This document shows, piece after piece, positions 43,461 to 52,788 of a stretch of 64,000 bases of DNA. A program made the position numbers and the translations under genes. The notes below the pieces were generated by a model. It saw only the letters and a program-made list of their open reading frames with translations. It did not search any database and was not told the DNA's origin. The stretch lies in the NCBI GenBank assembly GCA_963770035.1, contig CAVYON010000053.1:248001-312000 (forward strand). Reading direction: 5' to 3'. Position 1 is the stretch's first letter, and the number at the start of each line of letters is the position of its first letter. This stretch comes from Roseiarcus sp963770035 (GTDB lineage Bacteria > Pseudomonadota > Alphaproteobacteria > Rhizobiales > Beijerinckiaceae).

Positions 43461-44427
43461 CCTGTCCTCCCCGCCGGCCCTGGTGACGCCGGTCGACATC
43501 CGCGCCGCGCACGGGCGCATCGCCGCCCACATCCGCCGCACCCCGATCCTCGAGACCCAGTCGCCGCTGCCCGGCGCCCCGCCCCTGTCGCTGAAGCTCG
43601 AGGGCCTGCAGCATTCCGGCTCGTTCAAGGCGCGCGGCGCGTTCCACAACCTCCTGACCCGCCCTGCCCCGGCCGCCGGATGCGCCACCGCCTCGGGCGG
43701 CAACCATGGCGCGGCGGTCGCGTTCGCGGCCGAGGCGCTCGGCGTGCGCGCGCGCGTGTTCGTGCCCGAGATCTCGACCCCGGCCAAGGTCGCCCGCATC
43801 CGGGCCTCAGGCGCGGAGGCGGTGGTCGGCGGCGCCGACTACGCCGAAGCGCAGGCGCGCTGCGACGCCTATGTCGCCGAGAGCGGCGCCCTCAAGATCC
43901 ACCCTTACGACGCGCCCGCGACCGTCGCCGGCGCGGGCACGGTCGCGCTCGAATGGGAGGACGACCTCGCCCGGCTCGGCCTCCCTGCCCTCGACACCGT
44001 CCTCGTCGCGGTCGGCGGCGGCGGCCTCGTCTCGGGCGTCGCCGCCTGGTTTGGCGGCCGCATCAAGGTCGTCGGCGTCGAGCCCGAAGGTTCGCGAGCG
44101 CTCGACGCGGCGCTCCAGGCCGGGGCGCCTGTCGACGTCCCGGTCCAGTCGGTCGCCGCCGATTCGCTCGGGGCGCGGCGCGTCGGCGCCCTCAACCTCG
44201 CCATCGCGCAGGCGTTTGTGACCAAAATCGTGCTCGTCCCTGACGCGGCGATCCTTGAGGCGCAGCGCCGGCTCTGGCGCGACATCGCAATCGTCGCCGA
44301 ACCGGGCGGCGCCGCCGCCTTCGCCGCCCTTCTCAGCGGCGCCTACCGGCCGGAAAAGAGCGAGCGGGTCGGCGTCCTCGTCTGCGGCGCCAATGTCGAT
44401 CTTGCGGCCTTCGCGGCGCTCGGCTGA
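43435..44427 (+). CDS. Threonine/serine dehydratase-like PLP enzyme
   Basis: 330 residues from GTG 43435. Fold-type II PLP enzyme: the Schiff-base Lys is in SGSFKARGAF, the substrate loop is ATASGGNHGAAVAFAAEAL, the phosphate-binding Gly-rich loop is VAVGGGGLVSGV and the terminal CGANVDLAAF is present. It is shorter than IlvA (no ACT domain), as in catabolic dehydratases that deaminate L-threonine or L-serine to 2-oxo acids. Substrate preference is undecided; serine racemase-like activity is possible. It overlaps the MmcQ gene by 26 bases. Confidence 0.85.
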   Translation: MTSDSRQADLSSPPALVTPVDIRAAHGRIAAHIRRTPILETQSPLPGAPPLSLKLEGLQHSGSFKARGAFHNLLTRPAPAAGCATASGGNHGAAVAFAAEALGVRARVFVPEISTPAKVARIRASGAEAVVGGADYAEAQARCDAYVAESGALKIHPYDAPATVAGAGTVALEWEDDLARLGLPALDTVLVAVGGGGLVSGVAAWFGGRIKVVGVEPEGSRALDAALQAGAPVDVPVQSVAADSLGARRVGALNLAIAQAFVTKIVLVPDAAILEAQRRLWRDIAIVAEPGGAAAFAALLSGAYRPEKSERVGVLVCGANVDLAAFAALG

Positions 44428-44526
44428 GGCCGGCAGATTTGGTGTTCTGCAAGACCTGTTCATTTCCGGCGCCCGATGGCCCCATGCTATAGGCGCTTTC
44501 CAATTTTTGAGCGGGAGACTCCGGCG

Positions 44527-45475
44527 ATGGGCGCTTTTGTCGATGGCCAGTGGGCAGAGGGCGATTTCCCGCACGACGTGGCGGGCCGCTTCATCAGGCC
44601 GGACTCGCCGTTCCGCAACTGGGTGACGGCGGACGGCGCGCCGGGGCCGACCGGCGCCGGCGGCTTTCACGCCGCCGCCGGCCGCTATCACCTGATCGTC
44701 TCGCTCGCCTGCCCCTGGGCCCACCGAACGCTGATCTTTCGTAAACTCAAGGGGCTCGAGAGCATGATCTCGCTCTCGGTGGTCCACTGGCTGCTCGCCG
44801 AGCGCGGCTGGACCTTCGACCAAGGGCCTGGGGTCATTCCCGATCCGCTGTTCGGCTTCGAGCGGCTCAGCCAGTTCTACCTGAAAGCGCGGCCCGACTT
44901 TGGCGGCCGCGTCACGGTGCCGGCGCTCTGGGACAAGGAGTTCGAACACCATCGTCAACAACGAGTCGTCAGAGATCATCCGCATGTTCAATTCAGCCTT
45001 CGACAGCTTCGGCGCCGCGGAGGGCGACTATTACCCCAACGATCTGCGGCCCGAGGTCGACGCGCTCAACGCCCGCATCTACTCAACCGTCAACAATGGC
45101 GTCTATCGCGCCGGCTTCGCGACCTCGCAGGAAGCCTACGAGGAGGCGTTCCGTCCGCTGTTCGAGACGCTGGACTGGTTGGAGGCGCGGCTTCATGACC
45201 GGCGCTTTCTCTGCGGCGAGCGGCTGACCGAAGCCGACTGGCGGCTGTTCACTACCCTCATTCGCTTCGACCCGGTCTATTTCGGCCACTTCAAGTGCAA
45301 CCTCAAGCGGATCAAGGACTATCGGGCGCTGAGCCGCTATCTTCGCGAGCTCTACCACTGGCCGGGCGTGGCCGAGACGGTCGATCTCTTCCACATCAAG
45401 CACCACTATTACGCCAGCCACCGCCGCATCAACCCGACCGGCATCGTGCCGCTCGGGCCGGAGATGGAGCTGTAA
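44527..45475 (+). CDS. Glutathionyl-hydroquinone reductase (one frame shift)
   Basis: From ATG 44527: a GST-omega-like protein with the active-site motif ACPWAHRTLIFRKLKGLES. The next conserved parts, TIVNNESSEIIRMFNSAFDS, DWLEARLHDRRFLCGERLTE, and FDPVYFGHFKCNLKRIKDY, are in another frame from about 44950 to 45475, so one extra base lies near 44945. About 315 residues after correction, the usual GS-HQR length. Such enzymes reduce glutathionyl-hydroquinones to hydroquinones in the cytosol. It follows the dehydratase after 99 bp on the same strand. Confidence 0.85.
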
Positions 45476-45509
45476 GTCCGTTCGCTGAGCTTCGCCGTGA
45501 CGACGTTGT

Positions 45510-46121
45510 TTACGGCTCATGGGGGCGCAACGGCTTCTGCCTATTGAAGGCCAACTCCTCGCATTGACCAAGCCGCGTGCGGACCAGCCGGAACTGCGTG
45601 TCGTCTGAGCCAAAAGGATTCTTTACGGTGTCGTGACGCTGGTCAATCGGCCCGGGCGCCCAGAGATCCGCTCCGCCAGGGATGCGCATCACCAGAACCT
45701 GATCTCCATCCAGGGCAAGATGCGAGACTCTTTCTCCGGGACCCGCGCAGATCGCGCCGCCGAGCAAGGAATCCTTAGGCGTTCCGTCGCCGCATTCCGC
45801 GACCCCGGTCAGGGTTTCCTCGCGGCCGCGAAAACGGAAAGCCAGCGAAATCTGATACATATAGGCGGCGTCCCGATCGGGCAGCGACGGCTTGCGAAAA
45901 TAGGCCTCCACGAGAGCCTTTGCGAAAATCACTTGCTGACGTGGATGAGCCGCCAGATGTGCAGCGTCATATTTGCGACTAAAGCAGGCGAGGGACTCGC
46001 CCGTCCCGGAAAGATGGCCAATGACGTGCGCAAGAAATTCGTTGCTGGGGCCGGGGGAGGCCGTTTGGTCCAGTGGTGATAATGCCAGAACGGCGGCGAT
46101 GGCTGAAGCCCAACGAAGCAT
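45510..46121 (-). CDS. Exported hypothetical protein
   Basis: 203 residues from ATG 46121; ATG 46160 and TTG 46169 in frame would lengthen the N-terminus. A signal peptide (MLRWASAIAAVLALS...) precedes a domain containing NEFLAHVIGHLSGTGESLAC, PRQQVIFAKALVEAYFRKPS and TLTGVAECGDGTPKDSLLGG, with three or four cysteines that could pair in the periplasm. No family recognised. It is convergent with the hydroquinone reductase gene. Confidence 0.6.
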   Translation of the reverse strand: MLRWASAIAAVLALSPLDQTASPGPSNEFLAHVIGHLSGTGESLACFSRKYDAAHLAAHPRQQVIFAKALVEAYFRKPSLPDRDAAYMYQISLAFRFRGREETLTGVAECGDGTPKDSLLGGAICAGPGERVSHLALDGDQVLVMRIPGGADLWAPGPIDQRHDTVKNPFGSDDTQFRLVRTRLGQCEELAFNRQKPLRPHEP

Positions 46122-46231
46122 CACGGCGCGAAAACTTTCGTGTATTGAAAGCGTATCCATTTTGGGCAACCGAGATTTTAACCCATATCAACTTGGGATA
46201 GAGCCGCCAGCGGACGCGCTCTACCTTTCCC

Positions 46232-46690
46232 CTGGAAATCGACCGGAAATACGCTGCCTACGAAGCCGCCGAGCCGTACTTCAATCTCGTTCGCGGGGCC
46301 CTGGGCGACCTTGTTGACGGCAAGCACTTCTTCGACACCGTCGCCGACAACGTCGTCTACGAGGTCCTTTACGACTTCCCCGGTTGGCCTCGCATTGTCC
46401 AGGGGCGAGCCGGCCTGATGGCCCAGTTCAGGGGCTATGTCGAGAACATCGCGCTTCAATCCGCCGACAAGCCGATTACTCACAAGACAGAGGGCGGCTG
46501 CATCGTTGTCATCGAATATGAAGTCCACGGGACGATCCTCGCGACAGGTGTGAAGTACGACAATCGGTTTTGCTCAGTCATCAAGATCGAAGACCGGAAA
46601 ATCGTCCACTGGAGAGACTACATGGACTCTCTTGCGGCGTGGAACGCATTGACCGCGCGCGCACGCATTGAAGGCGTGCCTCACAAATAG
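46232..46690 (+). CDS. SnoaL-like (NTF2 fold) protein
   Basis: 152 residues if started at CTG 46232; no ATG precedes M418 (46418) in this frame, and upstream the frame is closed by TAG at about 46198. The residues EIDRKYAAYEAAEPYFNLVR, then GKHFFDTVADNVVYEV, VIEYEVHGTILATG and FCSVIKIEDRKIVHWRDYMD fit the SnoaL-like/NTF2 fold, whose members include isomerases and unknown proteins. The missing start codon may be a lost or miscalled ATG. Confidence 0.6.
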   Translation: MEIDRKYAAYEAAEPYFNLVRGALGDLVDGKHFFDTVADNVVYEVLYDFPGWPRIVQGRAGLMAQFRGYVENIALQSADKPITHKTEGGCIVVIEYEVHGTILATGVKYDNRFCSVIKIEDRKIVHWRDYMDSLAAWNALTARARIEGVPHK

Positions 46691-46727
46691 ATTATGCGGA
46701 TGTCGCATGGCGTCCATTTTTCGCAGC

Positions 46728-47721
46728 TTAAGCCAGCGGCCCGGCCGGACGCACCGCTCCGACCGCAATGCGGTTCCAGTTGAGGAGCGTTGGCGCGGCG
46801 AAGCGGTCGAGCGCGTCGCCGAAATCGCCAAAGCGGCTGAGGAGCGCGGCGATCATCGTCTGGGCCGCGCGCTTCGCGCCGTCGTCGGCCTTGACCGCGA
46901 GCCCCAGGCCAAGCTCCGGCAGGGCGGCGCACCAGACCCCCTCGGCCCCCGTCTTGGTAAAGACGCGAGCGCCGAACAGCGCCATGATCTCGGTGTCGAA
47001 CCGGCCCTCGCCCGCCACCATCGCCGGGTTCGCCGCGACCGCCGCGCGGATTCGCTCAGCCGCCCGGGCGCGCTCAAGCGGCAGCCCCTGCCCCGTCGCG
47101 AAGCGGGCAAAGCCATGCGCCAGCGCCCGCAGCGGGAATGGCGTAGGCGGGGATCGAGCAACCGTCGATCGCTCTGTTCTCGGCCCCGAGCGCCACGCTT
47201 GTGATGTCGGCGAGCGCCGCCGTCACAGCGCGCTGAACGGCGTGGTCGGGCGACACGTAGCCCGCCGGGTCGATCCCCTCGGCGCAGGCGAGGCAGACGA
47301 AGCCGGCGTGTTTGCCCGAACAATTGTTGTGCAGGGCGGACGGCGTTCCGCCTCGACGGGAGAGCGCCCACGCGGCGGTCTCGCTGCTCGGCCAGTGCGC
47401 TCCGCATTCGAGCGCTCCCCCGTCGCGTCCGGCCTTCGCCAGCATCGCGGAGGCAGCCGCGACATGCGCGTCCCCGCCCGCGTGCGAGGCGCAGGCGAGC
47501 GCGATTTCCGCCTCCGTCAGCCCCAGCCGGTCGGCCGCGCCGCTTTCGACCAGCGGCAGCGCCTGCAGGGCCTTGACCGCCGAGCGCGGATAGATAGGGC
47601 GGTCGACGTCGCCGAAGGCGAACGCGATCCGCCCATTCGCGTCGACGACCGCGCCGGCGCCGCGGTGGGCGGACTCGACCCGGTCGCCGCGCAGGACCTC
47701 GACGACGATGGGATTGGACAT
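46728..47721 (-). CDS. Rhizobium-type L-asparaginase (one frame shift)
   Basis: From ATG 47721: PIVVEVLRGDRVESAHRGAG, IYPRSAVKALQALPLVESGA, ACASHAGGDAHV, the HNNCSGKHAGFVCLA motif and GCSIPAYAIP. Near 47120 the frame shifts; the rest reads PLRALAHGFARFATGQG and then VAGEGRFDTEIMALFGARVFTKTGAEG. The SxxK and Cys-Lys motifs identify the R. etli-type (class 3) asparaginase, unrelated to E. coli AnsA/B, that hydrolyses asparagine to aspartate and ammonia. About 330 residues after correction. Distribution supports a Rhizobiales host. Confidence 0.82.
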
Positions 47722-47840
47722 GGGGCGGCTCCGTATTGGCGGCCGTTACCGTCGACCTGCGGCGCATAGCCGCCATCTCCGCTCCGTTCTTGCCACCATC
47801 CCGCCGCCTCCGCTACTCAGGCGTAGCGAGCGAGGTTGAT

Positions 47841-48572
47841 ATGCGCGTTCGAGACGTGATGACCTATGGGGCAATCGGCCTGCCGGAGACGGCGACGATC
47901 GCGGAGGCGGCCGAGACGCTGCTCAAGTCGCGGATCAGCGCGGTGCTCGTCCACGACGCCGACAACGCGCTGGTCGGCGTGCTCAGCGAAGGCGACCTGA
48001 TGCGCCGCAGCGAAATCGGCGCCGAACGCAAGCGGCCGCGCTGGCTCGAGACGCTGCTCAGCGGCGGCCGGCTCGCCGAATCTTACGCCCATAGCCACGG
48101 GCGCAAGATCGGCGAGATCATGACGAGGAAGCTGATCACCGTATCCGAGGACGCCGAACTCGGCGTCGCGGTCGACTTAATGCTGCGACACGGCGTCAAG
48201 CGGCTGCCGGTGCTGCGCGGCGAGGCGGTGGTCGGGATCATTTCGCGGTCGGACCTGCTCAAGGCCCTCGTCGCGGCCCTGCCGAAGGCGGACGGGGGCC
48301 ATCCCGACGCCGAGATCAAGGCGGCGATCGAGGCCGAACTCGACCGGCTCGGCTGGGCGCCGAGGGCGAGCATCCGGGTCGATGTGCGCAACGGCGCCGT
48401 CACCTTCGGCGGCGCAATCACCGACGAGCGGCTGCGTTCCGGCCTCCGGGTCATCGCCGAGAATACGGCCGGCGTGACCGAGGTCCACGATCACATGTGC
48501 TGGATCGAGCCGAACTCCGGCCTCTACCTGCCGTCGGAGCAGGAAGAGCGGGAGGCGCCGCCGCAAGCATAA
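47841..48572 (+). CDS. CBS-domain protein with C-terminal BON domain
   Basis: 243 residues from ATG 47841. Two CBS motifs: RVRDVMTYGAIGLPETATIA...ISAVLVHDADNALVGVLSE and IMTRKLITVSEDAELGVAVD...VKRLPVLRGEAVVGIISRSD. The C-terminal BON part reads RASIRVDVRNGAVTFGGAIT, SGLRVIAENTAGVTEVHDHM. CBS pairs bind adenosyl ligands; a BON fusion is common in alphaproteobacteria and linked to envelope or stress, though function is not established. The gap to the divergent asparaginase start is about 120 bp. Confidence 0.88.
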   Translation: MRVRDVMTYGAIGLPETATIAEAAETLLKSRISAVLVHDADNALVGVLSEGDLMRRSEIGAERKRPRWLETLLSGGRLAESYAHSHGRKIGEIMTRKLITVSEDAELGVAVDLMLRHGVKRLPVLRGEAVVGIISRSDLLKALVAALPKADGGHPDAEIKAAIEAELDRLGWAPRASIRVDVRNGAVTFGGAITDERLRSGLRVIAENTAGVTEVHDHMCWIEPNSGLYLPSEQEEREAPPQA

Positions 48573-48599
48573 GCGGCGACCCGCTCCGGTCGCCGTCAT

Positions 48600-49012
48600 T
48601 CAGCGACGCCAGCCGCCGCCACCGGCGCGATGGGCTCCGCCTCTGTAGCCGCCGCCATGATAGCCGCGCGCATAGACGCCGCCGTGGTGGCCGTAGCCCC
48701 CGCGGTAGCCATAGCCGTAACGGTGGCCGTAATAGCCGGTGCGGTAGCCATAGCCGCCATAGCCGCCATAGCCGCCATAGCCGCCATAGCCGCCGTAGCC
48801 CCGTCCCCGTAGCCGCCGTAATAGCCGCCGGTGTAAACCGGGCCGCCGACTGCGACCCCGCCGTAATAAACTCCGCCGACCGGCGCGACCCCGCCGTAAT
48901 AGGGGCCCGTCCCGTAGGCGGTGGGCTCGTAGCAGCCGGCAAGCGACAGCCCCAGCCCTGCAACAAGCACAATCGACGCAAGTCGTTTCCCGAACATATC
49001 CCGCTCCGTCAT
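48600..49012 (-). CDS. Gly/Tyr-rich lipoprotein (one frame shift)
   Basis: From ATG 49012 (or 48997): a lipobox LAGC at the end of IVLVAGLGLSLAGC, then Gly-Tyr-rich YEPTAYGTGPYYGGVAPVGG and GGYYGGYG. Near 48810 the frame shifts by one base; the continuation is GGYGGYGG... and YRTGYYGHRYGYGYRGGYGH ending WRR*. A 9-bp tandem repeat (GCCGCCATA on the plus strand, 48744-48800) encodes the GGY repeats and may cause slippage. The product would be an outer-membrane lipoprotein of about 130 residues. Role unknown. Confidence 0.6.
48744..48800. repeat. 9-bp tandem repeat in the lipoprotein gene
   Basis: GCCGCCATA in about six consecutive units, coding Gly-Gly-Tyr in the lipoprotein frame. The number of units could vary by slippage without changing the frame. 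Confidence 0.85.
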
Positions 49013-49138
49013 CGGTCGGTCGCGATCGGATGGCGCGACGGCGTACAACCGAGTTTAGGCCCTACGCGGACTGGACGCAATTTCGCGTCTCCCCGGTCGC
49101 AGGCTTCGTCCGGCATTGGCTCGCTCCGATCCATCCCG

Positions 49139-50050
49139 CTAGCGCTGGCGCTTGCCGGCCGAAACCGCGGGCCCCTCTGCGTCGCTCCCCTCCCCGGCGT
49201 CGAAAAGCGCCCGCAGCCCCTCGCGATAGGACGGATAGGCGGGAGAAAAACCGAGCAACGCCTTGGCCTTGGCGTTCGAGACGCGCTTCTCCTCGGCGTA
49301 GAAGCTTGCCGCGAAGGGCGAGAGCGCCGCGGTCTCGAACGGTTCTTCGGGCGGCGGCGGAAGGCCGAGGAGGTCGGCCGCATAGGCGATCACGTCCTGC
49401 GGCCGCGCGGGCTCGTCGTCGGCGACGTTCCAGATCTGCCCTTCAAGGCCCTGTGTCAGGATCAGCCCGGCCACTGCGGCGATGTCGTCGACATGGGCGC
49501 GGTTGACGACATGGCTGGGTTTGACGATCCGCCGGGCCTCGCCGCGCCGAAGCTTGTCGAGGGCGTTGCGTCCGGGCCCGTAGATGCCCGGCAGGCGCAG
49601 GATGTCGGCGGCGATCCCGCGCCCCCTGCCTGCCTCTCTCCAGCGGGCTTCATCGCTAAGACGGGCGAGCCCGCGCTCGGAACGGGTCAGAGTCGCCGCG
49701 CTTTCGTCGACCCAGCGTCCGCCATGCTCGCCATAGACGCCGATGGTCGAGAGATAAACGATGCGGGCGAGGTTCGGCGCGGCGGCGATCACGTCCGCCA
49801 CGGCGTCGAGCGGCCCCTGCCCTCCAGTCGGCGGAATGGACACGACAATCGCTTCGGCGCGGGTCAGCGCCGCCTGGAGCCCGGGATCGGCCCGCATCCC
49901 GTCGAAGACGAAAGCCTCGACGCCGGCTTCACGCAACGCGGCCACGCGCTCCTGCGAGCGCGACGTGCCGCTCGGCTCGAGCGACGGCGCCCGCCGGATC
50001 AGCGCCTCGGCGCAATAGCCGAGGCCGAGGAAAAGCACGTTGAGGCCCAT
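49139..50050 (-). CDS. SDR family NAD(P)-dependent oxidoreductase, YeeZ-like
   Basis: 303 residues from ATG 50050. An atypical extended SDR: LNVLFLGLGYCAEALIRRAP with GLGYCA in place of GxxGxxG, VYLSTIGVYGEHGGRWVDES with the conserved YGxxxG, then LRLPGIYGPGRNALDKLRRG and VNRAHVDDIAAVAGLIL, matching the YeeZ/epimerase subfamily. The frame is open further upstream, but MGLNVLFLGLG is the natural start. Substrate unknown; homologues carry cell-envelope or sugar functions only by prediction. Confidence 0.85.
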   Translation of the reverse strand: MGLNVLFLGLGYCAEALIRRAPSLEPSGTSRSQERVAALREAGVEAFVFDGMRADPGLQAALTRAEAIVVSIPPTGGQGPLDAVADVIAAAPNLARIVYLSTIGVYGEHGGRWVDESAATLTRSERGLARLSDEARWREAGRGRGIAADILRLPGIYGPGRNALDKLRRGEARRIVKPSHVVNRAHVDDIAAVAGLILTQGLEGQIWNVADDEPARPQDVIAYAADLLGLPPPPEEPFETAALSPFAASFYAEEKRVSNAKAKALLGFSPAYPSYREGLRALFDAGEGSDAEGPAVSAGKRQR

Positions 50051-50245
50051 CGCGCGCTTATGACGGAAGTCGCGGGACAGATGAAGGCGCGGCGCGAAGT
50101 TCGGCCGGGAATCCTGTCGACGCTTCAGTTCGGACCTCGAACATTTGGCCCGCTCCGCCGCCCCACGTTCCCCACTTGGCCCTTGCGCAATTCCTTTTGG
50201 CAAGGCCAATATCCCGGCCGGGCGCGGCGCGCGGGGGAAGACATC

Positions 50246-51964
50246 ATGCTCGGGACGGATTACATCCTGCAGTCGCTGCTGGCGGATGGCGTTGATTATC
50301 TTTTTCTCGTTCCGGGTGGCTTGGTCGATCCGTTTCTGCCGGCCATCGGGCGCGCGACTGGGCTTCATCCTGTCGTTGCAGCCCAGGAGGGCGGCGCGGC
50401 CTTCATGGCCGATGGCTATGCGCGCGCGAGCGGCAAGTTCGGGGCGGCGCTCTGCATAGGAGGCCCGGGCGCAACCAACGCCGTCACCGCGCTTTCGGCC
50501 GCCTTCACCGACGAGTCGCCGGTCCTGCTGCTGACCGGAGAGGTTTCCAACTACATGCAGGGCGTCGGCCTGTTCCAGGACGCGACGGCCGGCACCTATG
50601 ACGACAGCCGGACTTTGGCGCCGGTCACGGCCAAATCCTACAGCGTTCCGGACGTCAGGCTTCTGCCGCACAGCTTGCGCAAGGTGGTCAGGCGCATGTT
50701 CGACGGCGCGCGCTCGCCCGTGCATCTCAGCGTCTCGCACGACGTCCAGACCGGAGATGTGGCGGTCGAGCCCGAGGCGCTCGCCGGCGATATTCTCGCC
50801 TCCGAGCCGCTCGACCATCGGGCCGCCGCAAACCTTTGGCGGCTGCTCGGCGGCGTGGATTTCGCCCCGCGTGTGGCGATGCTGGTCGGCGGCGGGATCA
50901 TCGCGGACGAGGCGTCGGCGGCGCTCGTCGAGGCCGCCGAGCGCTTCCACATCCCGGTCGCGACGACCGAGCACGCCAAGGGACACTTTCCCGAGGATCA
51001 TCCGCTTTCGCTCGGCGTCTTCGGCTACGCCGGGACCCGCCATGCGACCGAGGCGCTGCTCGACGAACGTCTCGACCTTCTGATCGTGATCGGGGCGACC
51101 CTCAACCTGCGCAATTCGATGTATTGGACGGCGCAGCTCAAGCCGAAGTTGGGCGCGCTGACGGTGAACATTTCGCCCCTTCAGGTCGGTCGCTGGCTCA
51201 AGCGCGAAAGCTTCGTCGGCGGTCATGGCGGCGCGTTCGCAAAGTGGCTCGCCGCCGCGCGCGAAGACGAGGCCGCGCCGCTCGCGAAGGGGATCGCGGC
51301 GCGGCGCGAGTGGCTGTCCGCCGTGCGGGCCAAGCCGCGCACTTACGACGCCGAAAACACCGCCAGCGACCAGACGCCGATCCATCCCGCGCGCATGGTG
51401 GCGGAAGCGCGAAAGGTCATGCCGCGCGAGACGATCGCGCTCGTCGACAGCGGCGCTCACCGCGCCTTCGCCGCCCACTATTGGGACAGCTTTGGGCCGC
51501 GGCAGTTTCTGACCGCCTCGACGCTCGGCCCGATGGGCTGGGCGATCGCCGCGGGGATCGGGGCGAAGGCGGCGCGGCCGGACGCGCCGGTGCTCGTCTT
51601 CACCGGCGACGGATGCATGCGCATGCACGGGATGGAGGTGCAGAGCGCGGCGCGCGCCGGGCTGCCCGTGATCTATCTCGTCAGCAACAACCAGGCGCTC
51701 GGCAACGTCTGGCTCAGGGCGCGGACGGAGGGCCCGACGCCGACGCGGCTCACCGAAGCGCCCGACCAGGACTGGGCGGCCTTCGCCCGCGCGCTCGGCG
51801 CGGAAGGCACGACCGTGCGGAAGGCCGAGGATCTCGCCCCCGCGCTCACGAAGGCGCTCGACGCGAACAAGACGTTCGTCATCGATGTGAAGACGGACAA
51901 GACGGCTGGGACGCCGATCGAGCCTTTTGTGGAGAGCAAGGCGCACTGGTCGTTTCACGCTTGA
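50246..51964 (+). CDS. Thiamine-pyrophosphate-dependent enzyme, acetolactate-synthase-like
   Basis: 572 residues. N-terminal PYR domain with the TPP-activating Glu in VVAAQEGGAAFMADGYAR; central domain with VAMLVGGGIIADEASAALVE; C-terminal PP domain with the TPP motif GDGCMRMHGMEVQSAARAGL and VSNNQALGNVWL. It belongs to the large ALS/benzoylformate decarboxylase family, but the substrate residues do not decide the reaction. The stop is 12 bp from the CMD gene, so the two probably act together. ATG 50246 follows a GGGGGAAGAC site. Confidence 0.85.
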   Translation: MLGTDYILQSLLADGVDYLFLVPGGLVDPFLPAIGRATGLHPVVAAQEGGAAFMADGYARASGKFGAALCIGGPGATNAVTALSAAFTDESPVLLLTGEVSNYMQGVGLFQDATAGTYDDSRTLAPVTAKSYSVPDVRLLPHSLRKVVRRMFDGARSPVHLSVSHDVQTGDVAVEPEALAGDILASEPLDHRAAANLWRLLGGVDFAPRVAMLVGGGIIADEASAALVEAAERFHIPVATTEHAKGHFPEDHPLSLGVFGYAGTRHATEALLDERLDLLIVIGATLNLRNSMYWTAQLKPKLGALTVNISPLQVGRWLKRESFVGGHGGAFAKWLAAAREDEAAPLAKGIAARREWLSAVRAKPRTYDAENTASDQTPIHPARMVAEARKVMPRETIALVDSGAHRAFAAHYWDSFGPRQFLTASTLGPMGWAIAAGIGAKAARPDAPVLVFTGDGCMRMHGMEVQSAARAGLPVIYLVSNNQALGNVWLRARTEGPTPTRLTEAPDQDWAAFARALGAEGTTVRKAEDLAPALTKALDANKTFVIDVKTDKTAGTPIEPFVESKAHWSFHA

Positions 51965-51976
51965 GGGGGCGAAACG

Positions 51977-52516
51977 ATGGCGAGCCTGCCCGATCCGACG
52001 GCGACCCTCACGGGAGAGGCGCGAGCGATCTACCAGGACATTCTCGCGCGGCGCGAGGCCAAAGGGGTCCACCACCTCGGCCCCTATGTTCCGCTCCTCA
52101 ACCATCCCGAACTCGCCCAACTCATCGAACGGCTGGGCTATTTCTACAAGTACGAGTCCGCGCTCCCGCGAGAGGTTTATCAGTTCATCGTGCTGACGAT
52201 CGCCAAACGCTCCGGCGTCGCGTTCGTCTGGGAGGATCACGTGGCGGCGGCGCGATCAGCCGGCCTCGACGAGAGCGTGATCCATTCCATCGCAGCGGGA
52301 GCGGAGAGCTTCCCTGCGCCTTTCGGCGTCGTGGCCGAAACGATCGGCGTCGCGTTCGCCTACCGCTCAATTCCCACGGCGCTCCAGGCGAGCGTCATCG
52401 AGAGTTTCGGCGTTCAGGGGCTGATCGAGATCGTCACGCTCTGCGGCTTCTACACGCTGACCGCCATGGTCAACGTCTGTTTCGACGTTCCCTTGCCACA
52501 AGGGCGCAATTTTTGA
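51977..52516 (+). CDS. Carboxymuconolactone decarboxylase-like (CMD/AhpD fold) protein
   Basis: 179 residues. The CMD helical fold with GPYVPLLNHPELAQLIERLG, YQFIVLTIAKRSGVAFVWED, and ESVIHSIAAGAESFPAP. The AhpD CxxC is absent, so peroxidase-type redox is unlikely; the EH(D) helix of decarboxylases is only partly kept (WEDHVAAARS). It lies 12 bp after the TPP enzyme, apparently co-translated. Function in the pair is inference: perhaps processing a product of the TPP reaction. Confidence 0.82.
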   Translation: MASLPDPTATLTGEARAIYQDILARREAKGVHHLGPYVPLLNHPELAQLIERLGYFYKYESALPREVYQFIVLTIAKRSGVAFVWEDHVAAARSAGLDESVIHSIAAGAESFPAPFGVVAETIGVAFAYRSIPTALQASVIESFGVQGLIEIVTLCGFYTLTAMVNVCFDVPLPQGRNF

Positions 52517-52735
52517 GATGAGCGTGCTCCCGTCGTGATCGCGGGCGCGGTCGGGACCGCGGTGCTCGGCTCGGCTTTTGGCGGCCGATCAACTCCACCC
52601 CGCTCGTCGCAGCGCGTTGAACGCCCGACCCGCGCACGCCTTTGCGTTTCGCTTGATTGCCTCGGCTTGCGGCGCCTGGCCCTACTCCGCCGGAGCCGCG
52701 CTGTGTGACCGCAATCACAGCCGGATTTACCATAG

Positions 52736-52750
52736 TTAAGATAGCGTTAA
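52736..52750. promoter_or_regulatory. Perfect CtrA-type box TTAA-N7-TTAA
   Basis: TTAA (52736-52739), seven bases GATAGCG, TTAA (52747-52750): the full consensus CtrA site of alphaproteobacteria, 38 bp upstream of the DUF2778 start at 52789. Spacing and orientation fit a regulated promoter. Such a 15-mer is rare by chance in GC-rich DNA. Confidence 0.6.
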
Positions 52751-52788
52751 GTGGCCATCAGGGAGGGCGACTTCCGTCGCCGGTCGTC

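Noticed and set aside
48744..48800. CRISPR array candidate
   Set aside because: The repeats are 9 bp and contiguous with no spacers; they code GGY in a lipoprotein.
48497..50245. N-terminal extension of the TPP enzyme over 1.7 kb
   Set aside because: The TPP fold starts at 50246; the extension is antisense to the lipoprotein and SDR genes.
49139..52240. Very long minus-strand frame across the TPP enzyme
   Set aside because: Only its last 303 residues (from 50050) form a real SDR protein; the rest is antisense to the TPP gene.
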